Origin: Peptococcaceae bacterium
GTDB lineage: Bacteria > Bacillota > Peptococcia > Peptococcales > Peptococcaceae
DNA length: 44,380 nt
Assembly: GCA_030524315.1 (NCBI GenBank)
Contig: JAUNGU010000011.1
Span: forward strand, 1 to 44,380
Reading direction: 5' to 3'
Below the pieces are notes generated by a model. That model was given only the letters and a program-made list of their open reading frames with translations. It had not been told where the DNA came from and did not search any database. The position numbers were made by a program, and so were the translations under genes. Below are positions 17,976 through 26,209 of the stretch, piece by piece. Numbering within the stretch: the stretch's first letter is position 1; each line of letters begins with the position of its first letter.

Positions 17976-19088
17976 ATGAGTTATAGTGTTGCCCTACCAC
18001 AATATACAATCGGCCCAGATTGTTACGAACAGATCCCATATTTCGCCCGTTATTATGGCAAGAAGGCCGTCGTCATCGGCGGGAAAACCGCCATGGCCAA
18101 GGCCAAGGATGCGCTCTTAGAAGGGATCAAGGGCTCAGATCTTGAAATTACCGACTTTATTTGGTACGGTGGCAACTCCACCTATGCCAACGGCGATGCC
18201 CTCAAGGCCAACCCAACTGTGCAGAATGCAGACATCATCTTCGGCGTTGGCGGTGGCCGCGCCTGCGACACCACCAAATACGTCGCTGACCAGCTCGACA
18301 AGCCATTCTTCCTCTTCCCAACCGTCGCCAGCAACTGTGCCTCTGTCACAGCCATCGGTGTCATGTACAACGAAGACGGCTCCGTCGACTACTACTATCC
18401 AAAGCTCGTTGAACACACCTTTATCAATACCAAAATCATTGCCGAATCCCCAGAAGAAATGCTCTGGGCCGGCATTGGCGACGCCCTCTCCAAGGAATGC
18501 GAGGCCGTCTTCTCTAGCCGCGGCGCCGATCTCTCCCACACGCCATTGATGGGCGTTCAGCTCAGCAAGATTTGCACCGAGCCACTTTTGACCTACGGCA
18601 AGGAAGCCCTCGAATCCAGCAAGGCCAACAAAGATACCAAGGCCCTGGAACAGGTCATCCTCGACATCATTATCTCCACCGGGATCGTCTCCAACATGGT
18701 CACCCACATGCCAGAGTACTATTACAATTCTTCCCTGGCCCACTGCGTCTACTACGGCGCTGCCGTCACCAAAAAGGGTGCCGACCATCGCCACGGCGTC
18801 ATCGTCTCCTTGGGCGTGCTCTGCCTCCTCACCTACGACAAGCAGACCGCGTTGCGTGACCGCATCATGCGCTTCAACTACGAGCTCGGGCTGCCTGTTT
18901 GCTTCGACGACCTCGGCATCGACGAAAGCGAATTTGAAGCCATGGCCCACAAATCCATGGACGGTGCCGAATGGAAATTCCGTGACCAATCCATCACCAC
19001 CGAAAAATTCATCGCTTGCATGAAGGAACAGAACGCCGTCGGCCGCGCCTTCAAAGAAAAAATGGCTGCTGCAGAAGCCAACGCTTAA
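17976..19088 (+). CDS. glycerol dehydrogenase-family metal-dependent alcohol dehydrogenase
   Basis: A 370-aa enzyme of the iron-containing/glycerol dehydrogenase family. An N-terminal dinucleotide-binding half holds GVGGGRACDTTK; the helical C-terminal half supplies metal ligands D169 (GIGDALSKE), H256 (HCVYYG) and H271 (DHRHG), matching the Asp-His-His pattern of glycerol dehydrogenase. It would oxidise a polyol or hydroxy-compound with NAD+. The exact substrate is uncertain: some family members reduce hydroxyketones or other small carbonyls. The ATG at 17976 has AAAGGAG 11 bases upstream. It has its own strong promoter. Codon use is markedly C-ending, suggesting high expression. Confidence 0.82.
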   Translation: MSYSVALPQYTIGPDCYEQIPYFARYYGKKAVVIGGKTAMAKAKDALLEGIKGSDLEITDFIWYGGNSTYANGDALKANPTVQNADIIFGVGGGRACDTTKYVADQLDKPFFLFPTVASNCASVTAIGVMYNEDGSVDYYYPKLVEHTFINTKIIAESPEEMLWAGIGDALSKECEAVFSSRGADLSHTPLMGVQLSKICTEPLLTYGKEALESSKANKDTKALEQVILDIIISTGIVSNMVTHMPEYYYNSSLAHCVYYGAAVTKKGADHRHGVIVSLGVLCLLTYDKQTALRDRIMRFNYELGLPVCFDDLGIDESEFEAMAHKSMDGAEWKFRDQSITTEKFIACMKEQNAVGRAFKEKMAAAEANA

Positions 19089-19102
19089 GCCTTCGCAAAG
19101 AC

Positions 19103-19131
19103 TTGACAGTGGGCGCTCTTTAGCGTACACT
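19103..19131 (+). promoter_or_regulatory. promoter of FMN-riboswitch/ribU transcript
   Basis: A perfect TTGACA (19103-19108), 17-nt spacer, TACACT (19126-19131). Transcription would start about 15 bases before the riboswitch. Confidence 0.75.
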
Positions 19132-19153
19132 AACCTTAATAAAATACGTTTTA

Positions 19154-19260
<107 letters not shown>

Positions 19261-19262
<2 letters not shown>

Positions 19263-19303
19263 TAGTCCCTGGGATTGTGTGCATCGCCAGGGGCTATTTT
19301 TTT
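19261..19303 (+). terminator. FMN-riboswitch expression-platform terminator
   Basis: AATAGTCCCTGG (19261-19272) pairs with CCAGGGGCTATT (19287-19298), one wobble, followed by a T-run. It sits directly after the aptamer and 25 bases before ribU. Confidence 0.88.
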
Positions 19304-19327
19304 GCCCCAGCGGGAAAGGGGTTCAAC

Positions 19328-19975
19328 ATGAACAATCAAAATCGAACTGCAAAAAAAGTGGCCTTCATTGGCGTCCTCGGAGCGCTCTCCTGTGTGCTCA
19401 TGCTCTTTCGTTTTCCACTGCCCTTTGTGCCGGGCTTTTACGAATTTGACATTGCCGAATTGCCGGCCCTCTTTGCCGGCTTCTTTATGGGACCGGTGGC
19501 CGGTTGCGCCGTCGTCTTTGTAAAAATCGTCCTCAAGCTCATTTTCCAGGGCACCCAGACCGCCTTCGTCGGCGACCTCTCAAACCTCATCGGCAGCATG
19601 TGCTTCATCCTCACGGCGTCCCTCATCTATCGCCGCAAGCACACCAAGGGCGGCGCCATCGCAGCCCTGTCGATTTCTACCATCATCGTCAGCATCGTCT
19701 ACGTCTTTCTCAACGCCTACATCATGCTGCCAATGTACTCGAGCCTCTACGGTCTGCCACTGGAAACCATCATCGGCATGGGCCACGCCGTCAACCCATG
19801 GGTCAACGACACCCTGTCGCTGATGATCTTCGCCGTGCTCCCATTCAACCTCTTCAAGCACGGCGTCACATCTATCCTCACCTACGTCCTCTATAAACGC
19901 GTCGGCAACGCCCTCCGCCACACCATGGGCCTCGCCGCCGACCCAACCCTACACAGAGCAGGGAAAGCAGTGTAA
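19328..19975 (+). CDS. ribU: riboflavin ECF transporter substrate-binding subunit RibU
   Basis: A 215-aa membrane S-component of an energy-coupling factor transporter, with about six hydrophobic helices. Visible family traits are the N-terminal KKVAFIGVLGALSCVLML, then FVPGFYEFDIAELPALFAGF, and GTQTAFVGDLSNLIGS. It binds riboflavin and works with a shared ECF module (EcfA/A'/T) encoded elsewhere. The ATG at 19328 has AAAGGGG upstream; the longer in-frame ORF back to 19205 runs through the riboswitch and is not real. The FMN riboswitch in front supports the assignment strongly. Confidence 0.93.
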   Translation: MNNQNRTAKKVAFIGVLGALSCVLMLFRFPLPFVPGFYEFDIAELPALFAGFFMGPVAGCAVVFVKIVLKLIFQGTQTAFVGDLSNLIGSMCFILTASLIYRRKHTKGGAIAALSISTIIVSIVYVFLNAYIMLPMYSSLYGLPLETIIGMGHAVNPWVNDTLSLMIFAVLPFNLFKHGVTSILTYVLYKRVGNALRHTMGLAADPTLHRAGKAV

Positions 19976-19991
19976 TATATTCTCCGATCGC

Positions 19992-20031
19992 AAAAAAGGC
20001 GACGAGCATTTTCGTGCTCGTCGCCTTTTTT
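19992..20031. terminator. bidirectional terminator after ribU
   Basis: A 17-bp perfect inverted repeat (19992-20008 with 20015-20031) with terminal A6 and T6 and a 6-nt loop. Confidence 0.88.
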
Positions 20032-20140
20032 AATGCACTTGAATAACTGAGACGAAGCCCAGAACTGGTTGTTTGCTGGGAAGGTGGGGCGTTGGTAACA
20101 AATCCTGCAACCTGCGGTTGAAACTAACGTGTCGTTCATC

Positions 20141-20210
20141 GCTTATCTGATAGATAAGCTTGAATTATGGATATATAATTGCAAATGTAAGGTAACAAAG
20201 TAATTTGACA
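20141..20210 (+). promoter_or_regulatory. candidate operator and promoter region of cassette 3
   Basis: A dyad GCTTATCT-GAT-AGATAAGC lies at 20141-20159, followed by TATAAT at 20174-20179 with no recognisable -35 at 17 nt (the dyad occupies that place), and a lone TTGACA at 20205-20210. The dyad sitting over the -35 position suggests a regulator-controlled promoter. It does not share sequence with the boxes of cassettes 1 and 2. The rest of 20032-20252 holds nothing else recognisable. Confidence 0.45.
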
Positions 20211-20252
20211 ATAATTATACGACAATCAAACAAGAGATGAGGAGAGATTACC

Positions 20253-22310
20253 ATGACAAACAGAAAGCCGCTGAATCAAAAGATCTTGTTACTTGGTCTT
20301 GATGGGATGGACCCACGCCTGACAAGAAAATACGTTGATGAAGGAAAGATGCCTAATACTGCTGAATTTATTAAGAGAGGTGCTGCAAGACATGATTTGG
20401 TTATGCTGGGCGGCCATCCAACTGTAACACCACCGATGTGGACAACGTTGGCAACAGGTTGCTATGCCAACGTTCACGGGATCACAGATTTCTGCCGTAT
20501 TGGTGGCGATATTGACAAAATCTCATATAACTTTGATTCACGGTTTTGTAAGGCAGAGCAGCTCTGGAATGTCACTGCTGAAGCTGGACTGAAGACGCTC
20601 GTTTGGCATTGGCCTGGTAGTGCCTGGCCGCCAAGCTCTGATAGTGAGAATCTCTATGTTGTAGATGGGACCTCTCCAGGAAGTGTTGGTATGTCTGTCG
20701 CACAGATCGAAGGAGAGTATTTGCTCTCTGCAAATGTGGATCAGCCAGAAGTCACTTTTAGACGCAAAGCTGCATCTGAAGCCAATGCTGCGTGTGTTAT
20801 CACTGGGCTAGAGCTGGAAGAAGTCAAGGAGAAGTCTTTGATTGAAAAAGTGTCGTCCCTCAAATCGGAGGAAGGTCATTCGCATATCATTACGAAGTTT
20901 GAACAGGGGACTTCTGCCGCTACCGAAAATGCACTGGATTTGGCGCTCTCACCAATCAAAGATGCCTACGGTTGGACCAATGCGCCAGAAGACGCAAAGG
21001 AATTTACTGTGGTATTTTCAGGTGGATTGATTCGTCGTCCATCCTTAATTCTTAAGGGGAACGATGGCAAATATAACAAGGTTGCCATCTATAAGACAAA
21101 AAAAGATCTTGATCCGATTGCTATTTTGGAGCCAATGGTCATGAAGCGTGCCATTCAGGACGAGGCCATTGTTTCGGACAAGAAGTTCCGTGTGATTCGT
21201 AATCTCAAGGTGTTGGAACTCGCAGAAGATGGCAGCAAGCTTTCAATGTATATTTCCCCTGCCATGGATATTGACAATGACACAGTGTATCATCCAAAAC
21301 ACATTTATAAAGATATTTGTGAAAATGTCGGTTATCCGACGCCGACTTCTGACGTTGGCTGTCAGAGTGATACACTCATTACAGACTGTATGCTGGATTC
21401 CTGGTACGGCAATACAGATTGGCAGGCTGAAGCCATCCATTACATGATCGAAAGCGAAGACATTGATGTCGTTTTCTCTCATTATCATGCTATTGATCTA
21501 GAAGAGCACATGTTTATTAAGCACATGGCGGATAAACCTTGGAATCGCAATCCTGTTGCGATTGCTGAACGTTGGATGGAAAATCTCTACAAGCAGGCAG
21601 ATTATTATATTGGCAAGTTCCTTGATCTGTTGGATGACGGTTGGACGGTCTTTATTTTTTCTGATCATGGACAGGTTGCAACCAAACATGATCTTCAACT
21701 CATTGGTGATCCTGGTGGCTTAAATTATGGGGTCATGCATGAATTAGGCTATACCTATCTTAAGGAAGATGCGCAGGGAAATCCAATTCCAGAAATTGAT
21801 TGGACGAAGACTACTGCTGTCGCAAATCGTTCTTGCAATATTCATTTGAATATCAAGGGGCGGAATCAACATAAATTACCTGATGGCACGGTGATCGATG
21901 GGATCGTGGATCCAGAAGATCAGTATGAGTTGGAAGAGCAAATCATGACAGATCTTTATGGCTATAGAGATAAGAAAACGGGTAAACGCGTGATCTCTGT
22001 TGCGCTGAGAAATAAAGATGCTGTTCTTTTAGGATATGGCGGACCTGATTGCGGTGATATTTGCTATTGGCTAGCAGAAGGGTATAACTTTGACCATGGC
22101 GACTCTCTTTCAACGACTTATGGTGAAAAGGACACCTCAGTATCACCGATCTTTATTGCAGCAGGTACAGGTATCAAAGAAGATTTTGAAACAGAGCGCG
22201 TGATTCGACAAGTGGATTTTGTTCCGACAGTTGCTGTCGTTGCTGGTGTACGTATGCCTGCTCAGTGTGAGGGGGCGCCGGTTTATCAGATTTTGACAGA
22301 AGAATATTAA
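20253..22310 (+). CDS. AlkP-superfamily phosphodiesterase/sulfatase-like hydrolase, copy 3
   Basis: A 685-aa paralogue of the hydrolases at 1309 and 6628. The catalytic residues are D17 (GLDGMD), T59 (nucleophile, TVTPPMW), D415 and H419 (AIDLEEH), D471 and H472 (SDHG), H615 (DHGDS). It resembles copy 2 in the ATGCYANVHGIT-like and EGAPVYQIL segments but has a short insertion near residue 545 (NQHKLPDGTVIDG). No signal peptide is seen. GAGGAGAG precedes the ATG. It heads the longest cassette: permease, zinc-ribbon protein, ABC ATPase and an unknown protein follow on the same strand. Ester-hydrolysing chemistry is well supported; the substrate is unknown. Confidence 0.88.
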   Translation: MTNRKPLNQKILLLGLDGMDPRLTRKYVDEGKMPNTAEFIKRGAARHDLVMLGGHPTVTPPMWTTLATGCYANVHGITDFCRIGGDIDKISYNFDSRFCKAEQLWNVTAEAGLKTLVWHWPGSAWPPSSDSENLYVVDGTSPGSVGMSVAQIEGEYLLSANVDQPEVTFRRKAASEANAACVITGLELEEVKEKSLIEKVSSLKSEEGHSHIITKFEQGTSAATENALDLALSPIKDAYGWTNAPEDAKEFTVVFSGGLIRRPSLILKGNDGKYNKVAIYKTKKDLDPIAILEPMVMKRAIQDEAIVSDKKFRVIRNLKVLELAEDGSKLSMYISPAMDIDNDTVYHPKHIYKDICENVGYPTPTSDVGCQSDTLITDCMLDSWYGNTDWQAEAIHYMIESEDIDVVFSHYHAIDLEEHMFIKHMADKPWNRNPVAIAERWMENLYKQADYYIGKFLDLLDDGWTVFIFSDHGQVATKHDLQLIGDPGGLNYGVMHELGYTYLKEDAQGNPIPEIDWTKTTAVANRSCNIHLNIKGRNQHKLPDGTVIDGIVDPEDQYELEEQIMTDLYGYRDKKTGKRVISVALRNKDAVLLGYGGPDCGDICYWLAEGYNFDHGDSLSTTYGEKDTSVSPIFIAAGTGIKEDFETERVIRQVDFVPTVAVVAGVRMPAQCEGAPVYQILTEEY

Positions 22311-22320
22311 TCGCTATGAA

Positions 22321-22358
22321 TGTCTTGCCGCGCTATTGATAGCTGGTGCGGCAAGACA
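22321..22358 (+). other. intercistronic hairpin, cassette 3
   Basis: An 11-bp perfect inverted repeat (TGTCTTGCCGC at 22321-22331 with its complement at 22348-22358) with a 16-nt loop. It begins 10 bases after the hydrolase stop. No strong U-tract follows. It is the third hairpin at this position in the window. Confidence 0.75.
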
Positions 22359-22371
22359 AAATTTTGTTTGC

Positions 22372-22408
22372 AGGAGGCCACAAAGATGTAATGGAGATTG
22401 GGGTGTGA
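22372..22408 (+). promoter_or_regulatory. start-stop cascade leading into permease 3
   Basis: A strong AGGAGG (22372-22377) is followed 8 bases later by ATG-TAA (22386-22391), a start codon directly followed by a stop. The stop overlaps a second ATG (TAATG), which opens a five-codon frame (MEIGV) ending in TGA at 22406-22408. That TGA overlaps the permease GTG at 22405 as GTGA. Ribosomes recruited at the strong site could pass by two reinitiation steps to the permease. The layout is seen directly; the role is inferred. Confidence 0.5.
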
Positions 22409-23877
22409 CAGTAATGTCTCAACAAGCTACAAAAAAATCAAAATTATTCTACTTACACGTTTTTATTACTGTTGTTTTAATGTTTGGATTTGGTTATTTA
22501 CCACCGTTTGGTTCAATTACTTCATTTGGTATGCGAATGATTGGGGTATTCCTTGGACTTATTTATGCTTGGACAACGACGAGTTTGCTATGGCCGAGCT
22601 TCTTGGGGATGTTGGCGATTGTTTTTTCTGGCGCGTATTCAATGAGTGAATTCGCGGCAATTTCTTTCGGAAATGAGACCGTCGTTTTCATGATCCTCAT
22701 CATGGTTTTCACGGGTGCTCTCGATAAAGCGGGATTGGTCAAATTTCTATCAAGCTGGATCATTAGTCGCAAAGCGATTGAAGGTAGACCTTGGATGTTT
22801 ACATTGGCATTGCTATTCGGGGCCTACTTAGGCGGTATGCTCATTAACGCTTTTGCCAGTGTTATTTTCTTCTGGCGAATTCTCTATACAGTTTGTGACG
22901 AGTTTGGTTTTAAGAAATATGATAAGTATCCTTCTTTGATGGTGTTCGGCATTGTATTTGCATCTATGACAGCTGGCTTAACGGCATTGCCTTACCATCT
23001 AACCGCATTAATCGTTATTGGTGCTGTTGAATCTGCTGCGCATATGTCCATTCCGTTTGTATCCTATGTATTATTTACGATTCCAATGAGCGCTCTATTG
23101 ATTTTTGTCTATTATCTGATTATGTGGTACCTTTTCCGATTGGATCTCTCAAGATTAAAAGATATCAATATTGATTTTATTGATAAGAAAGATCTTATTT
23201 TGAATAAGACACAGAAATTGGCAATTTTCTTTACATTTCTAATGATCACCCTCCTCATGAGTGTAGATATTCTCAAGCTGCTTCTTCCTGACACAGCAAT
23301 TGCAAATTTGATGGGAGGATGGGGAATTATAGGTGTTGTATTATTGTTGATCGTGCTAGGGTTGGTGATCCAGGTTGATGGGCAATCATTCATGCATTAT
23401 CAAGAATCGATAAAAAGTGTTGACTGGAGTATGATCTATTTATTTGCTATCATTCTTCCGTTTTCATCAATTTTGACAAGTGATGCAACAGGTGTTAGCG
23501 CCTGGTTGGTTGAAACGCTTACGCCGTTATTCATCGGCAAATCCTTTTTGGCTTTTGCTGTGATCATTTTGTTGCTGGGGACGATTATAACCAACTTTGC
23601 CAATAACTCTGTCATTTTAGTCATTTTTATCAATATCTGCACACCGATTTGTGCAAGTATGGATATTCCTCTACTGCCACTGGTTATGTGTATGCTATTT
23701 TGCTATCAGTTGGCTTATATGACTCCAGCGGCCTCAGCGCCAGCTGCCTTTGTCTTTGGGAATACTACGTGGATTAAGGCGTCGGCTATGTATAAGCCCA
23801 TTTTTATCACACTGGTAATCATGTTCATTGTTTGTGTGGCTGTTGGGCTGCCATTTGGCAATTTGATTTTTGGCTGA
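22405..23877 (+). CDS. SLC13/CitMHS-like anion permease 3
   Basis: A polytopic membrane protein of about 490 aa with around 12 hydrophobic segments, of the ion transporter superfamily (SLC13/CitMHS-like). It is clearly more distant from the permeases at 3421 and 8715 than they are from each other: the FLPYEY motif is replaced by LAYMTPAASAPAAFVFG, and the first re-entrant region reads GAYLGGMLINAF. The start is either GTG 22405 (GGAG 8 bases upstream, overlapping the mini-ORF stop) or ATG 22414 three codons later; the upstream in-frame extension to 22336 runs through the hairpin and is rejected. It is paired with hydrolase 3 and is presumably its importer. Confidence 0.78.
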   Translation: MTVMSQQATKKSKLFYLHVFITVVLMFGFGYLPPFGSITSFGMRMIGVFLGLIYAWTTTSLLWPSFLGMLAIVFSGAYSMSEFAAISFGNETVVFMILIMVFTGALDKAGLVKFLSSWIISRKAIEGRPWMFTLALLFGAYLGGMLINAFASVIFFWRILYTVCDEFGFKKYDKYPSLMVFGIVFASMTAGLTALPYHLTALIVIGAVESAAHMSIPFVSYVLFTIPMSALLIFVYYLIMWYLFRLDLSRLKDINIDFIDKKDLILNKTQKLAIFFTFLMITLLMSVDILKLLLPDTAIANLMGGWGIIGVVLLLIVLGLVIQVDGQSFMHYQESIKSVDWSMIYLFAIILPFSSILTSDATGVSAWLVETLTPLFIGKSFLAFAVIILLLGTIITNFANNSVILVIFINICTPICASMDIPLLPLVMCMLFCYQLAYMTPAASAPAAFVFGNTTWIKASAMYKPIFITLVIMFIVCVAVGLPFGNLIFG

Positions 23878-23890
23878 TGGTTGCTCTTTA

Positions 23891-23932
23891 GGCAGATGCC
23901 TTCCTTATAACAGGAGTCATCTGCCATTTTTT
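23891..23932 (+). terminator. intra-operon terminator-like hairpin
   Basis: GGCAGATG (23891-23898) pairs with CATCTGCC (23918-23925), with partial inner pairing, and is followed by ATTTTTTA. It lies between permease 3 and the zinc-ribbon gene, which starts 16 bases later, so it may act as a partial terminator lowering expression of the last three genes. Confidence 0.6.
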
Positions 23933-23948
23933 ATAGGGAGGATTTATT

Positions 23949-24356
23949 ATGGACGTTCAAAATAACGAAAGAACTTTTTCGCTTCAAAAACGTAGTGAGC
24001 GGTGTGTGTGTAAATACTGTGGCGGACACTTGCGTGTAAAAAGTGTTGTTTTCAATGAGATTGTGGATGGCCGCACAGAACTTTATTGTGAATCCTGTGG
24101 TCGGATAGAGTTTGGTGTAGAACCGGAAATATATCGTTGCGCGAAATACTATGTTGATGAGCTTGATTATAATTGCTACCAGGATATGGATTATTCTGAA
24201 ACGACTCGCCAGATGTCGATTGCGCGTGTATCAGAGATTATGGAATGGGTGGCAATAAATATTAGCATTATTGGAGCAGACGGGTTTACTGTACCAATCA
24301 AGTTGGATCTCAATAAGACGAGTGAATGTTTACATCTAACAGATGATGACCTTTAA
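23949..24356 (+). CDS. zinc-ribbon protein of unknown function
   Basis: A 135-aa soluble protein. Two CxxC knuckles (C21/C24 in CKYCGG and C47/C50 in CESCGR) make a treble-clef/zinc-ribbon in the first 50 residues; an extra C19 is adjacent. The rest is acidic and helical with many Tyr/Asp residues and no motif I recognise. GGGAGG lies 8 bases before the ATG. The gene sits between the permease and an ABC ATPase in cassette 3, with short gaps on both sides, so it is probably co-transcribed. It may be an accessory, adaptor or regulatory protein of the cassette. I cannot assign a family. Confidence 0.72.
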   Translation: MDVQNNERTFSLQKRSERCVCKYCGGHLRVKSVVFNEIVDGRTELYCESCGRIEFGVEPEIYRCAKYYVDELDYNCYQDMDYSETTRQMSIARVSEIMEWVAINISIIGADGFTVPIKLDLNKTSECLHLTDDDL

Positions 24357-24389
24357 TCTGGTATTAGTAAAAGAAGTAGGGTGAGCGAG

Positions 24390-25214
24390 ATGCGTAATAT
24401 CATAGAAACCAATAAGTTGTCATTAAAAGCTGGTACAAAATATTTGCTCAAGGATATTGACTGGAAGGTGCGACCAGGCGAGAATTGGATTGTTTTTGGG
24501 ATGAATGGCTGCGGAAAGACAACGCTACTGAGTATTTTGGCAGGCTATAGGCAAGCCTCATCAGGAACTTTTACAATTTTGGGCGAACGCTACACGCCAG
24601 AAAATATTCTTTTGCTGAGGAGAAAAATAGGTTGGGTGAGTAGTTCTTTTTTTGATCAGAAATATACGAAAGAATCTGCGCTAGACATTGTGCTGTCTGG
24701 ATGCAATGGCTCGCTGGGACGCGACAATGCCTATCACCACGATGAGGTATTGATGAGAGCCAAGCAATTGTTAAAGGCTTTTCATATCGGTGATAAGATC
24801 TATCAACCGTTTCATTTGCTGAGCCGTGGTGAACGTGAAAATGTCCTAATTGCCCGGGCACTCATTGGTCGTCCAGAAATATTGCTTTTGGATGAGCCAT
24901 GTACAGGGTTAGATATTTGCGCGCGCGAGTATCTGCTGAATACGCTCAGAGGGCTGGCAAGTAATAGCAATCTCACAATTATTTATGTGACGCATTACAC
25001 CGAAGAAATCATGATGGATGTGTTCGCAAAGACGCTGCTAATGAAAAATGGTTTGGTCTATCAACAGGGGCTTACAGAAGAAATGTTTACAAGCGAGGTA
25101 TTCACAGATTTTCTTGAGCTGCCAACAGTGGTCGCAAGGAGAACGTATCGTGGTCTTGAGGCAACGGTTGAATATTCAGCTGATATTGCGAAGTTCGCGC
25201 ATGTGAAGAGGTGA
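24390..25214 (+). CDS. soluble ABC ATPase (YlmA/ModF-like), no membrane partner
   Basis: A single-domain ABC ATPase of about 274 aa. Walker A is GMNGCGKTT (about 37-45), the signature is a variant LSRGERENVLIARAL, Walker B is EILLLDEPCTGLD, and the H-loop is VTHYTEEI. The LSRGE signature and the EPCTGLD continuation resemble the YlmA/ModF-type ATPases rather than typical importers. No permease or binding-protein gene of an ABC system is nearby; the neighbours are a secondary permease, a zinc-ribbon protein and an unknown protein. The start is ATG 24390 or GTG 24381. It may power or regulate something other than classical transport. The family call is safe, the role is not. Confidence 0.85.
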   Translation: MRNIIETNKLSLKAGTKYLLKDIDWKVRPGENWIVFGMNGCGKTTLLSILAGYRQASSGTFTILGERYTPENILLLRRKIGWVSSSFFDQKYTKESALDIVLSGCNGSLGRDNAYHHDEVLMRAKQLLKAFHIGDKIYQPFHLLSRGERENVLIARALIGRPEILLLDEPCTGLDICAREYLLNTLRGLASNSNLTIIYVTHYTEEIMMDVFAKTLLMKNGLVYQQGLTEEMFTSEVFTDFLELPTVVARRTYRGLEATVEYSADIAKFAHVKR

Positions 25215-25220
25215 AAGGTT

Positions 25221-26159
25221 ATGACAGTAAAAAATGCAATGAATCTCTTCCGCGATGTTCAGGTGGCAGAGGAATTTCGTCAAATGGCCGATGAGGGTTA
25301 TCTTGATACGGAATTTACGATGTATGGAACAGTTTATGTTGAAAATGGCACAAGAAGATATATTATCAGTAGCAAAGAAGATAAGATCATCGATGCCACC
25401 GAGAACGATGACATTTTTGCAATGCCGGTATCCTCTTGCTTGGAAATTTGTCCCGTGCCGATGGGTGAGAAAGAAAGGATCGCTTATGAGGTAAAAATAC
25501 AGTTGGCGAAACAACTGCAAAGAGCGTATCCAGAAGAATTCTTTGAGATCTTTAATAATTTTTCTCATCAGGATGGAAATGACGAGGCCGCAGATCTCAT
25601 TTGGCAATGGGTAAAAAAGGTTGATGCCACATTTTCGAGTGAAATCTTAGCTGTTGTCGAAGCGATGGCGCGCTTTGCATTTCGGCGCAAAGCGCTTTCA
25701 CGAGCAACGTATGAAGAATTTAGTAAGTGGTTCCAAGAAGAATGGAAAAATTTCGAGGAGGACATCATTCCAAAAGATGTCCTACATAAAACATGGTATA
25801 CGCTGACTTATATCGAGCCATCAGGGCGTATCAAGCAGGCGACGAATGCGCGAAAGGAATGGGTATATCATAAACAGGTGCAGCTTATTCGCGAAGGTAA
25901 GATTGTTGCGCCGGTGTATTCCAAGACTTATTGGTACAATAATCAGATTACGCCAGATAGTATAAAGAAACAACACGTCCATCATTGCAGGGAAATCATT
26001 GATTCTGACTATATCTCTGCGATTATGGAGATAGCAGGATGCACATCAATTTTTTCTCGAAAAGATCTGGAGCAAACGATAACGGAGTGTGCAGAAGCTT
26101 ATGGCGAGAAGGCCGCGGATGCTTTGCGCTATTATGGCTACGTGTGGGGTGTCAAATAA
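25221..26159 (+). CDS. protein of unknown function, last gene of cassette 3
   Basis: A 312-aa soluble, rather acidic protein starting 6 bases after the ATPase stop, so surely in the same transcript and possibly translationally coupled. No signal peptide or membrane segment is visible. The first ~90 residues look like a mixed alpha/beta region ending in SSCLEICPVPMGEKE; the remainder is helical with many aromatic residues (WYTLTYIEPSG..., YSKTYWYNNQITP, RYYGYVWG). I do not recognise a family. Context suggests a partner of the ATPase or of hydrolase 3. Confidence 0.7.
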   Translation: MTVKNAMNLFRDVQVAEEFRQMADEGYLDTEFTMYGTVYVENGTRRYIISSKEDKIIDATENDDIFAMPVSSCLEICPVPMGEKERIAYEVKIQLAKQLQRAYPEEFFEIFNNFSHQDGNDEAADLIWQWVKKVDATFSSEILAVVEAMARFAFRRKALSRATYEEFSKWFQEEWKNFEEDIIPKDVLHKTWYTLTYIEPSGRIKQATNARKEWVYHKQVQLIREGKIVAPVYSKTYWYNNQITPDSIKKQHVHHCREIIDSDYISAIMEIAGCTSIFSRKDLEQTITECAEAYGEKAADALRYYGYVWGVK

Positions 26160-26164
26160 AAATA

Positions 26165-26209
26165 GCCATGACGAGGAGATGAGAGATTTCTCCTGTCATG
26201 GCAATTTTT
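26165..26209. terminator. bidirectional terminator between cassette 3 and lysR3
   Basis: GCCATGAC (26165-26172) plus AGGAGA pairs with TCTCCT plus GTCATGGC (26189-26202) with one bulged G, followed by AATTTTTA. It serves the two convergent genes. Confidence 0.82.
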
